Shown one piece after another: positions 38,201 to 48,995 of a DNA stretch of 64,000 bases (position 1 is the stretch's first letter; each line of letters begins with the position of its first letter). Below the pieces are notes generated by a model that was not told where the DNA came from, did no database searches, and saw only the letters and a program-made list of their open reading frames with translations. This DNA comes from Macropodus opercularis (taxonomy: Eukaryota > Chordata > Actinopteri > Anabantiformes > Osphronemidae), in the NCBI GenBank assembly GCA_030770545.1, contig CM061098.1, forward strand, positions 13,482,001-13,546,000, written 5' to 3'. The position numbers and the translations under genes are program-made.

Positions 38201-41112
38201 CTAACCAGCCGTAGTTTTTTTTTTTTTCGATGGGAGAAAGCGCCGGGGCCTTCGCCGGCTGAGACACGGTAGCAAGCTGTGGAATTCATTAAACGCAGTA
38301 ACTGAAAATGGTGGAAGGTCTGACTGAGCAATTGGCACGTCAGTATATTACAGTACGTCGCTATTGTTTTACAGTGTAGTATAAAAATCAGACTAGATAT
38401 CACCAGCAGAACTAATGTGCTGTCTGAAACTGTAAATTCCATTTGTAGCTGTCCCACATGGCTCCTTGCAGCTTTTGATGTAGCAGGTTTGGTGGCGTCT
38501 TCCAACAGACCCCCCGCTTTCATTGGATCTCAACTCCGCTGTTTCCCCATTACACACTTATTACCTCGTCTCTTGGATGAGCACAGCCAAATAACACATT
38601 CTTCGCTCACCATAACGTGCAGCCGCCCGGAAAGCTCATTAAGAGCGTTCACTATTTAACACCACGAAGACAACATACAGTATTTGAAAACATCCATGAT
38701 CCCAATAAAGTGCAAGGTTCATTCACATGTAACCAGAAATACCAGAGACATATTTGTTTGCTTTATTTTCCTCGTAAAGTTGGAACCAGTTTCCTGTCAT
38801 ATTTTTTCAGTGGGTTAATTTGGGCTAAACAGGACGCTAAACTGCTAATCCCATGATGAAAATAAAAACATGACAAATGTGCAATTTCTAATACGCCACT
38901 CTAAGTCCTGGGAAGCCCAACTGTGCCTGAATCTCCCGCCGCCGTCTGTCTTTGTTTGTCTGCTGCCTCTCACCTCTTTGCCTTTATGATCTTTCAACCC
39001 CGCACTGAATATCCCCCGCGCGCTCTCCCAGTCCTTCTCCGCAGCCTCTATTCAGCAAATCCCAGGAGTGTGTCGTCCCTGCAGGTCCACCTCTAGACAG
39101 CAGGCATTATCACAACCGCGGCGGCTTCTAGAAGCTTTGGCCTTTCCTTTTAGAAGGATCTAAATGAGACCCTCTACATTCTCCTCTGCTGCTTTGCCCC
39201 CAGGGCTCAAAACCACACAGAGAATCCAACCACCCACCTGCTCGCCTTCCTGCCTGGACAACATTCAGCATCTTCCACTGTCCCCACTCGTTCTCTCTGT
39301 CTCTCTCCCTCGCTCGCTCTCTCTTTTTCTTCGAAGGCTTATCTTTCCATCTCTCACTTTCTTTTATGTACACTTTTGCTCTTTGGTCACACCTTTCATG
39401 CTTGATTTCTTTTTTCGTATTTTTTTTTTCCTCCTAGTCTCTCGCCCTTGCTGTTTCTGTATTGTTGCTTTAGTGGTCACATCACACATTTGTTCTGTCG
39501 AGACTTGAAGGACTTGCACACTGTGTGTCTTTATGTTCAGCTGACGTATTCTTAGTGCTATAGGTTTGTTCCCTTATCCTCACAGGTGGTGAGGGCCTGT
39601 TGTCGGCCTGTTGTTGGCCGTGATTAGCTCAACCTTTGGTACCTTATTTCCATCATTTTTGCTGTGACAAAAAACTCTACAAGCCAACGACTGTTTTGAC
39701 CATAAACTCTGTCTCCTGCATCCTGGAACAATTACCTCTACTGTCCACATTTAAGACTGAACGGCAAGGAAATTGCCCTGCTGAGTGGTTAGATGACCTT
39801 TTATGTTAGACAAGTATTTTTACCTTCCAATCTTCTTCGTTCTTTGAGGAGAGATGACTGCATGTAGAAAGGAAGGTGCTTGCAATAACAGCAGCAGACT
39901 CTCATAACGTGCCCTCTTCAGCACGATTCAGACTAACCCTGAACCTCTCCGGGTCACAGCCTGCTTTGTGCTGGTGTTTGGGGAATCCTCTCTGGCTCGA
40001 GACGAACCCGCATGAAAAGGATATGAAGGCGATTAAGTCCTTCACCGCCTCACATCACAACATCTCAAGAGGGGTCGGTTCACAGAACAGTGTACGTTGG
40101 CAGACCCGAGTACCCCTGGCTGGATTCAGTGGTCCCTTCACTAGCAGCCTCTTTGTCGAGGCTTCTGCATAGCGATGGGTTGAATTAGGTGCGTCGAGTG
40201 TCTTAGGGGTGAAGCTCATTGCTTGTGGCTGGTGACACCTTGTGTCACTGAAGTAGCGCACGTCTGCCTGCAGCCCTTTGTGGGCCGACAGCGCGGCTGA
40301 CTGCGACAAGGACCGCGGCGCACGGGGGATTCGGCTTTGGAAATTGCGAGTACACAAGTGCGAAAACCCACAAAAATAAAATAAAAGACATTCAGAGTGT
40401 GGTGTTTTTGTGCACCTTTGTGTGCACGCATAGTTGTGTGAGCGTGTGTGTCCAAGCATTCCACTGGGTTACAGTCAACCTGGACCGCTGATGATCAAAG
40501 AGAGAACAAAGCAGCTGCATGCTATTAAAAATGAATGGCAGTGAGATTAAATACAATCCCTCCCCTCTTCCTCCGATCGCTCTTTATCTTTGTCTTCTCC
40601 CTGGCATTCTGTGCCTCTGCCAGCTGCTTACACTCAAAAGCATCCTGTAGCTGCAGGAATACAGCACAAGAGTTGCTGAAGAATGTCTCCGGGCTGACTC
40701 TACTTCACTCCTCCGATCGTCAATACACTCCCACTCAGCCCATCTCCATATTTGCTCTTTTACAGACAGGAAACCGCTCGCGTAGATTTGCATTCGCGGC
40801 CCGTACGAACGCGAGGAGGTCTTTTATGGGGGACTTAACTCATAGCGACATCTGGTCCAGCATTTGTGTGTCAAACGCACCTGCAGACACATTCTGAGGT
40901 TACCACACGTGTCAAAAGAAGCATATTTGCAGACTTGGCAGGAGCATGAAATGTGTTGTTTTGGGTTTGAATGACATAACCGGTGCTAAGTCCAGATCCA
41001 TCAGGACCTGATGTGCCCTCAGGATTTGCCTTCAAAACACTGTCCACACAACTCAAGGTGCACAAGACTAGTTTGTTATAGCACAGTTCAGCCTAGGCTA
41101 TGGAAGAAGTAG

Positions 41113-41341
41113 TGCTAGCTATTAGCACTGACATTGGCACAGGTGCACACACGCACGTGGAAACACTGAGTAACAAATGAGACAAATAATAGGTAGAGGC
41201 CGGGGAAATGCAAGCTGAAGGTGCCAGCTATTTAGCACCGATGCTGGCTCTTACTCGTGCACACTCACACACACACACACACGAATATTGGGTAACAAAC
41301 AAGACAATTAATTGACAGAGTCTAGGGAAATGCGTGCTGAC
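41113..41341. repeat. Imperfect tandem duplication (two units of about 110-120 bp)
   Basis: Unit 1 (41113-41221) and unit 2 (41222-41341) share the same order of blocks. These are TGCnAGCTATTTAGCACnGA-like at the start, a CA-rich middle, then nnGTAACAAAnnAGACAA and a GGGGAAATGC-type end. Differences are scattered and the CA run in unit 2 is longer (perfect CA at about 41266-41282). The pair looks like an old local duplication followed by divergence. No transposon ends are evident, and no function is implied. Confidence 0.7.
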
Positions 41342-44300
41342 ATCTGCAATTTTCTTAGAATAAAAATCATTTATCAGACCATGTTGTGTGGGTTTTGTGA
41401 GAGTTGAGTTAATCTATGTTTACTATGTAATGACCCTCTTTGACTCTGCTTTGGCAGCTTTTGATAAATGAGGCAGATTGTAAATGTCACTGTTATCAAG
41501 TGTGGGGTTTTTTTTGTTTGGGTTTTTTTTTTTCCTTTCTCAGCCGAGTCACTTGCTTCCTAGACTGTAATTAAACATGGTCTCCAGCCACAGAATTTAA
41601 ATGTGTGTGTGTGTGTGTTTGTGCAGATATATGACACATTTTTATATGTGTAGTGTATATGTCTCCCTGTTTTGATCCTGTCACACAGATGAAAATGGCT
41701 GCTTTGCCACTGACGTTGCAGGAAATGTTTGGTGAATTGAAACTTGCACAGCATCGTTGTTGCCTGTGGTTCTTTTTAATAAATACATTTTAAAAACAAA
41801 CAAACAACAAAATAGAATTTACTGTGATACCTATGAATCATGCGTGTCTTTTATGTGGTGCTTTAGACCCAGCTGTTCTCAAGTCAGATCCATGCAGCAT
41901 ATGTTGCAGTGTATTACAGGTTTTTGTCCATATGACTGCGGCATATGGAGCAATGTTTACTGTGCTACAAAAGCAAAAAGAGATGCTTTATAAATTTACA
42001 AAATGAGACCATATGAATAATGCAAACAAAGTTAATGCATACGGTACAAAGCTGTTGTGCTTTAAACAACCTTAAACTCTACTTGGTATTAAAAGAGAAA
42101 CAGCAATACAGTGTATGTGAAGATTTCTTATTTAACCCATTCTTGCGTATGTATGCAAATGGTATTTCATTCTGGTCTGACAAGCAGCAGCGAGTCGTGT
42201 GCCCCGGTCTAGTCAACTTTGGCCTCCTGTGTGAGGATCAGAGGTGTCTCGCAGCTTCGAGCTTCCCCTTTCGGTGACAAGGGCTCCTCCAGAGTGCACG
42301 GTGTTGTGTCATGTTCTGTCATGTCCTGTCCGACCCGGCTTTCCCTTCCTCTGGGCACGAGCAGAACTAGCCCAGCGATGGATGACATTTGTTCCACCTA
42401 TTTTGGTCTCCTCATTAGGAGGTGCTAGGGCCCCCGTGGCTCAAGCAGGGGCAAAGAGAGCGGATGTCATCTGGGACGAGTGGGAAGTGTTTGACCATGA
42501 CACTCCTGTTTGATCATATCTGTTAGGTCGTTGCTGCGCTGCTAATAGTGGTGTCAATGACACGCCGCACGCTATAGGATATAAATGTGTGCATGCACAT
42601 ATGTGGGCGTGTTTGAAAATCAACGCTATGAAGGTGAGTGTCTGTGTCATCCTGTCACGACATGTCAGTCACAGGCGGGAGGGTTATCTCTGCTACTGCC
42701 ACTCACTCCCTCTGACCAAGGAGCGAGCAGAAGGTTATAAAGATTTATATGATGAAATATATATTTAATGAGTAAACAAACACTTTCATTCTTTCTAAAC
42801 TTGTATTGTACATTAAATACATATATGAAACTAACAGCGCTTTATTTGCTTTATGAAAGCAAACACATGTTTAGATAGATAAAGCTTTTTAATCTTGACA
42901 GTATCATCAGCAACAAACACTTCAAATTAATCCTAGCACGTAAGACTCAAAGAATAATCTTCTTTTTAAAAGGATGAGACGTTTTATCTGATGGTCATGA
43001 GGGTGATGACTGAGATAAGATAGTTAGCAAAACAGAGAATGAAAACACCAACAATAATGCCCTCAAATCCTTTAATGCGCTCAATAAGTGCTGTACAGTA
43101 AGTGTCATGATGTTTTGAGCTGAGCAGGTAACATGAAGTTGGTTAGTCTGAGCCTTTTCCTTTAAAATACAGAAGCTACCAGTTACATCATGAAGATAAA
43201 AGCAACCGAAACAATAAAGTTGTGTGCATTAAAAGAAGAAATCAAAACTACCAGCTGAAAGACTGTAATAACTAAATAAATATTCCATCGGGCTAAAGAA
43301 AATTGTGCAGTTGATTAATAATTCCGTGAGGCTTTGTCAATACTATTGACTTAATCCACATTACACAAACCCATTTGATCCACTGCTAATATAAAAATAT
43401 TGATTACGGCAGCTTTAAGGTCAGGAAAAGATCACACACCGTATCAGTTGTGACCCAGATGAATTCCCTGTAACCCTGATCTGTAACAGTCTGGCTCTGA
43501 ACGTCATGAACGCAGGGAGGCTGGGTCGGTTGGTTGCTTGGCTGGTTGCTCGGTTGGTGTTTTCGTGTACATGTGAACTGTTTGACTTGAGGATGAGAAA
43601 TCAGCCCATATAGCAAACGTCACAGCATCAGCGATAGCGGCCCCATTATCAACATCTGTAGAGATTTTTGTTCATTAGCGCCCTAACCTCTCATGTGTGT
43701 ATGCGTGCACCTGTGCAACAATCGCTTCATTTTATACACTTCACATCGTCACCATGGCAACCCTGATTTGTGAAGATGTTTATTAGTATTTCCTACTGCT
43801 GCAGTGCATGCTTGCGTGTGCCCGTGTGTGTGTGTGTGTGTGTTACAGTAATAACAGTGTGATGCGCGATAATTGTAGCCACACAGTAATTCCACAAGCT
43901 CGTGTCTTCCTCTGTCGCAGATGAGTGATCTCGAACTTGACCCTTGTATGACATGTATCCAAGTCAGAACCAATCTATTTTTCCTTGCTCTCTGTGTCTC
44001 TGCTCAGGTGCTTTCATTAAATTCACTATGCCGGCATATTATTGAGGAACACACCGCGCCCGCTCCCTCTGTCTGCCGCTGTCTCCTCTCTCCGTCTCTC
44101 TGCCTGCAGAGTGTTTACCATGACCGAGGATTTCATCATCCTCCACTAACTCATCTTCAGCATCGTCCTCATCCTCAGTACACTCATCATCCCCCCTTTT
44201 TTTCTTTTGTCGTCGGCTTGCCTCACACTCTCCGTTTCATTCCCTGTTGTTCCACCCATATCAACTTAAGAGAAAGCACATTCTCCTCTGCACATGTTAC

Positions 44301-44900
44301 AGAACGGCAGCGGCCTGCCTGAACCACACCGGAGATCATTCTTCACTGCTTTGGCATCAAATAAATTCATGAATTCGTGCAATTTAAACCCAAACTCTTG
44401 GCACCTGTGTCAGGCCTGTATCTACAAACTACTTTGCACATGTTTACTTACTTCATTTTCCTTCCTTTTCTTCTAATCACATTAGAAAAAGGGGGAACCC
44501 GTTGGCAGAGGTGATTTACATATACATACTCTGAGACAGACAACTGTCTGATAAAGGATGAATAGTGACTGTGAGAGTGAGAGGAAGACCATCTGTGCTG
44601 TGGTCTCTGATGGGCTTAGAGCTATTATTCATATCTACAGTCTCATAGGCCGCAGTAAATACTTGTTTTATATGGCTGGACGCTCCTGAGCCATTAGCGC
44701 ACATTTACTCTACAGCATAGTTCTTGTTATGCAAAGATTGGCTAAAAAAATATTTTCAAATGCAGTTGTTAGCAGTTTTAAGATACAGACATGACTGTTC
44801 GCTCGGCTGTTCCAACAATTTTGGACGTGACGTCCTACGGTGTAATTTGGCATGTGTGTGTGAATAAAGTGTTGAAATACAGAAGCCAACCAGTTGAAGA

Positions 44901-44936
44901 AATAATAATAATAATAATAACAATAATAATAATAAT
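44901..44936. repeat. (AAT)n microsatellite
   Basis: About twelve AAT units with one C interruption at 44921. On the reverse strand it reads as a Tyr run in a spurious frame. Confidence 0.95.
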
Positions 44937-45059
44937 GTTCCCCTGTTTCTTCCATTGCTGTCTTTTATTTTTGTAATAGCACAATGAACAGCCCAGTGAT
45001 TTTCTTTGTGTGTTTGCTTGGAAACACTGTGACAGACTACGTGGTAGAGTAGAGCCTTC

Positions 45060-45136
45060 TTCAGCTGGGATTTGATCCCAGATGAGCAGGAAGACGTAAC
45101 TCCTGGATCTTAACTACTGCACTATCTCGGCTTAGC
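45060..45136 (-). repeat. tRNA-derived SINE head or tRNA pseudogene
   Basis: On the minus strand 45114-45124 reads TAGTGCAGTAG, which matches the RNA polymerase III A box at 10 of 11 positions. Further downstream, GGATCAAATCC matches the B box at 10 of 11. A perfect T-arm is visible: CTGGG (45065-45069), a 7-nt loop and CCCAG (45077-45081). A 5-bp anticodon-type stem is formed by 45087-45091 and 45101-45105, but with a 9-nt loop. The acceptor stem does not pair, so this is not a working tRNA gene. A tRNA-derived SINE fragment is the best reading. Confidence 0.6.
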
Positions 45137-46982
45137 CATTCCCACTGTATTTCCCACGTCTTCGTCTCTTGCAACATCAACATGTCTTAACGCGATTATT
45201 ATTGTACATGTATATTTTATCGCATCACGATTTACAGAAAACACCGAAGAGATGTTCATTTTCTTCAGGGAACCCAAAGTGCAGCGCAGATGAATTCTGA
45301 ATTGAATGCAAATGAAAATGGAAAATATTAAGAAATTACACGTGCCTGCTATTAGGCAGGCAATCTTTTCTTAGCATTTTCTTAGCTGTGACAAAAAGGA
45401 AATAAGGCTTTTACAGTTATTAACGGTAATTTTAGCTATTCCAGGGGATTGTTGAGAAACCTGCCGTGCACAGTTGCATTTGCTTCCTGATTGTGATGCA
45501 TCCTCCACCCAGAAGCAAATCAGTTCACCAGTTCAGCACTTGAGGGCAAATCAGAAGTTGTTTTGAACCCGCGCTCCCTCCAAAGCTTGAAATGGCACGT
45601 CCGAGGGTGGCCCGCACGGCAAAACTACTGGAATCTAAAAAAGCAACATAACTGCAGGCATTGAAGCCCACGGGTTCTGCCTGCTTTCCGCGGTTTACAG
45701 AATTACATGGTGGCGCGAGGGAGAGTCAACCAGCATAATGCTGAGTCCTGCTGCCTATACTTTGCCTGTCAAACCACTAACAAGCGCAAATGATTTTTTA
45801 ATGATAGGCCCCTCTATCCCACAAAGCTGTCTACTCACAAATACTCACGCACACACGCACATGCACACATCGCGCTCTACGCACACCCCTAACGAGTTCT
45901 ATCAAGGGAATTACATTTGGTTTAATGGATCACTGCAAACACCATTCCCACTTGCGCTGTTGTATTCGATTTCTAAAGAGATGGGGGTTTCTTTTGCCAA
46001 CTATCGCCTGTTTGCCATAGATACTAAGCTGTACGTGTAGTTGATCCGAACGAACATGCACGTCAGAGTATGAATCTAAAAGACCAGCCGTGCAAACAAA
46101 CTTTGTTGCACTAAGCTGAGGGACGGGTTGCACCTGAGCACAGTAAGACAGAAGGACTTTCCGAGCGTACGCAGTCCCTTTTTCCATTTAGATTGGATGA
46201 ACCGCTGAGCACTGGACAACTCAGTAGCCCTCGATTCTGTTTGTCTTCCTCACTTACTGTACTCACACACAGTTCACACTTTGCTTCTCTCCCTTCTGCT
46301 CCGCCATTCGCTCTGTCAGTGTGGAGTAGTCAGGGAAGCTTTCTAGACAGCGCAATCTAATGTTCATAACCCACTTTCGGTGCCATGTTCTGCGCGAGGG
46401 TTCATTTCGGTTCTTCGTATCTCGTTTCAGATGTGTAACTTAGGTCATTCTTGTCCGTTTTGCTGCACGTGCTCTTGAATTCAGAATCTGGAATGGAATC
46501 AAGCAGTGTTTCACCAGCAATACATACAAATGTCTCTCCCCCTCCGTGAGGGGAAGGCAGAGCATGCACAGATCAGCTGATAGACGAGTGTACAAACGGA
46601 CGCAGATTCGCGCTGCCCAAAGCTCAAAACACACATCAAAGGGCCGTATATTAGTGTGAATGACAGTAGCGGCGGCGTACAGACACGGGCATTGATCTAA
46701 TTAGAATGCGTCGCCGCGTTTACCCTCACATCTGTCATAATATCACGTAACAAACATGCGATTGGTTTTCTATTTGTGGAATAACTGAGATAGATTTTCA
46801 CGTCTGCTTCAGCCCTTCGCACCAATCCGTCTTTCTTTGAGTCCATGTAGATTGTTACGGCATCGGGCTGTGTCTGATGGTGATAAGGAGTGATTGGATT
46901 TGCATGTGTAATCACTGGTTATGGGATGTTAATTGTACAGAATGGCGGCCTGTGGGATGTAACATTAGATATGTGTGGATAG

Positions 46983-47044
46983 CGCACACGCACGCTCACA
47001 CATGCTCACACACGCACGCACACGCACGCACACGCACGCACACG
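46983..47044. repeat. (CA/CGCA)n compound repeat
   Basis: A compound simple repeat with a recurring 10-bp unit (ACGCACGCAC) in its second half. CpG steps within it have been retained. Confidence 0.9.
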
Positions 47045-47263
47045 GACACTCCGTTTCATGTGGAGTAAATGTTTCCACGTAGCATTTGTTTAGACTAGAA
47101 GATGTGTTTGTGGTCCAATTATTGCTATTGTAGTTGGATGGGATCATTTGCATAAAGACTGATCCCTACTGTGATTGTGGAGTAGACACTTTTCTAACAA
47201 GCAGATGAGTTCAGGATGATTTGCTGACTGATGTTAAAGAACCCATGTGCTCTACTCTCCCAG

Positions 47264-47308
47264 GCCTCCTGGAGTTCTCGCCAGTCCTCCTACGATACCT
47301 CTTCTCAG
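47264..47308 (+). CDS. tenm2: Candidate 45-nt cassette exon in tenm2 (unconfirmed)
   Basis: A 45-nt segment is bounded by a plausible acceptor (pyrimidine-rich TGCTCTACTCTCCCAG) and a strong donor (CAG|GTATGAG). It sits between the two certain tenm2 exons. Its length is divisible by three, so inclusion would keep the frame. Read in the phase set by the exon at 34987-35212 it would insert 15 residues, GLLEFSPVLLRYLFS, which are mostly hydrophobic and odd for a cytoplasmic tail. In phase 0 it reads ASWSSRQSSYDTSSQ, which looks more like a cytoplasmic peptide but does not fit the flanking exons. All three frames are open, so frame gives no support. It may be a microexon, a 5' UTR exon of another transcript, or a chance splice-site pair. 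Confidence 0.35.
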
Positions 47309-48704
47309 GTATGAGTTTTAATGACTGGAGTTACAGTAGCTCCTGCGCTTATATAATAGAATGGTAGTAAAAATTCCAACAGATTGTAAAAGTCTCTAGT
47401 GTCATGTATAGTAGAGATGATATTTTTTTTTTCTCATCCTTTATGATAAGTGGGAGGAAAAGACAATGAAGTAAAGAAGACAAGAAATGGTAATGGAAGT
47501 ACCCAGTGCCTTGCTGTGCTTGGGTGCCTTTGTTCTGTAGCTGACTAGATGCTTGGCAGAATGTAGTCTAGGAGCTGAATGCACCTGTGGAGTTGTTCTG
47601 CTCCCTAGTCCAGTCCATCTGTTTGTCTGAGTAGCAGTATAGAGCCCTTCGCCGCGCCCGCCCCCCTCCCGCCACCTTGTCTCTCCCTTCCCAGTACTTT
47701 CGGAACAACTCTCGAGTTTCGGTGAGGCTGTGAAGAGGAAGCCGCGAAGATGCAGCAGACGATTTTCATCTGTTTAATTCCTCTCTCTCTCTCTCTCGCT
47801 CTCTCTGATTGCGTCCGCACGCCTGATGAGTCACAGTTAACCCAGTCACACAGCTGTGTGATTCCCGGCGCGCTGATTCGTACAGTGGTGCCACCACAAT
47901 GCCAACCTCTCTTCACTCTCCTCCTCCATTTTCCTCCCGCACAAACTGCTAATGAAGTGAATCACAACTGTTTTTCCCCCAATCCCTTTACCCCAACAGC
48001 TGATGGTGAGCGATTGCATCCACAATACTCTTTTAATTAGTATAGAGAATAAATTGGTTGAGCATGCCTTTTTCCTTAATTGCTTTTTCCTCAGCTTGGA
48101 TTTAATTGGGCTGCAGCACTGTTTATTGATCTCCTTTGATGTGCTTTAATTTGGATAATTTTATATATTTATTTTGGACGTGACGAGTCAGTTTGTCTTA
48201 AGGGGGAGAGAGTTCGGCGGCGGGGGCCCGGCACTGCAGCAGACTGCGGTACGCTCGGTGAGCCTGGGGTCCAGAGCGCGGTGGCAAATAGGTGGGAAGA
48301 TGATCAAACCCAGAAGGCAGTGAAGCAGCTCCACTACAGTCTGAAAGGCCTCAGATGAACAGCTCTTTGATCTCACACGCACACCTCATGAATGCCAATG
48401 CGGAGCAGTAAAGCGAGGGAGGCAGGCCTTCTAAGCCAGTCTTTACAGGCCTGCGGGCCAGTACATATTCCTTCCAGCAGTTTGTGCCTGATTCATGCTG
48501 CGTCATGTCCCCCCCCTCCCGCCTGAGACAACAAAGCCCAATTTTCAGCCTCCGCCTCCGTACTTTCATAATTAGTGTGCTTCTCTGCGTGTGACTGTGG
48601 GTTTGTTAGATATGCGTGTGCATTTGTTCACGCCAGCATTTGTTTGTGGGAATGTCTCCATTTACTGCTTTTACTAACCTGCCCCTCCGCCTTCGCCGTT
48701 TTAG
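47309..48704 (+). other. tenm2: tenm2 intron segment between candidate 45-nt exon and second certain exon
   Basis: This stretch contains a CT-rich run at about 47780-47806 and otherwise unremarkable sequence. It ends in CCGTTTTAG, the acceptor of the exon at 48705, preceded by a moderate pyrimidine tract with CTAAC-type branch-point candidates at about 48673-48677. No other exon is seen. Confidence 0.7.
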
Positions 48705-48995
48705 GGGGTAACTTCACCCTGGCTGAGCTGGGTGTGTGCGAGCCAGCTACCCCTCCACACCCAGCTGCCGTTCCCTACTGTCCAGACCTGGGCCTCCTCC
48801 AGAGGGGGTACTCCCTCAGCGCTGGCTCAGATGCCGACTCCGACCCAGAGGGGCCGCTGTCTCCGGAGCGAGCCATCCAACTGTGGGCCGGCCGAGGCGG
48901 GGTAAAGTCCCGCCGTAGCTCAGGAGTGTCCAGTCGTGAGAACTCAGCCCTCACCCTGACCGATTCGGACAATGACAAGTCTGACGACGAGTCAG
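48705..48995 (+). CDS. tenm2: Teneurin-2, second certain coding exon (residues 76-172 of the intracellular domain)
   Basis: The exon is 291 nt, phase 1 at both ends, and completes the glycine codon begun at 35212. It encodes GGNFTLAELG at its start, GYSLSAGSDADSD (about 110-122), a basic KSRRSS (about 143-148) and SSRENSALTLTDSD (about 151-164), then a Lys/Asp/Glu-rich end. These are the conserved blocks of the teneurin intracellular domain, and the sequence follows vertebrate TENM2 closely. Compared with mammalian TENM2 as I remember it, the stretch after CEP is longer and proline/alanine-rich (TPPHPAAVP). One extra residue also appears in WAGRGGVKSRR. The donor is TCAG|GTAGGA. The next mammalian exon, which carries the proline-rich segment before the membrane, is not in the window. 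In other teneurins the intracellular domain interacts with actin adaptors and may signal to the nucleus; for this protein that is inference. Confidence 0.97.

Larger units (their letters stand above)
35213..47263 (+). other. tenm2: tenm2 intron (first part), repeats only
   Basis: The intron starts with GTCAGT. If the 45-nt exon at 47264 is skipped, it runs to 48704 (13,492 bp). I see no further tenm2 exon here. It contains an imperfect tandem duplication at 41113-41341, a tRNA-like SINE fragment at about 45060-45136 and several simple repeats. A 168-codon open frame on the minus strand (35578-36084) matches nothing I recognise and is probably chance. Confidence 0.8.
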
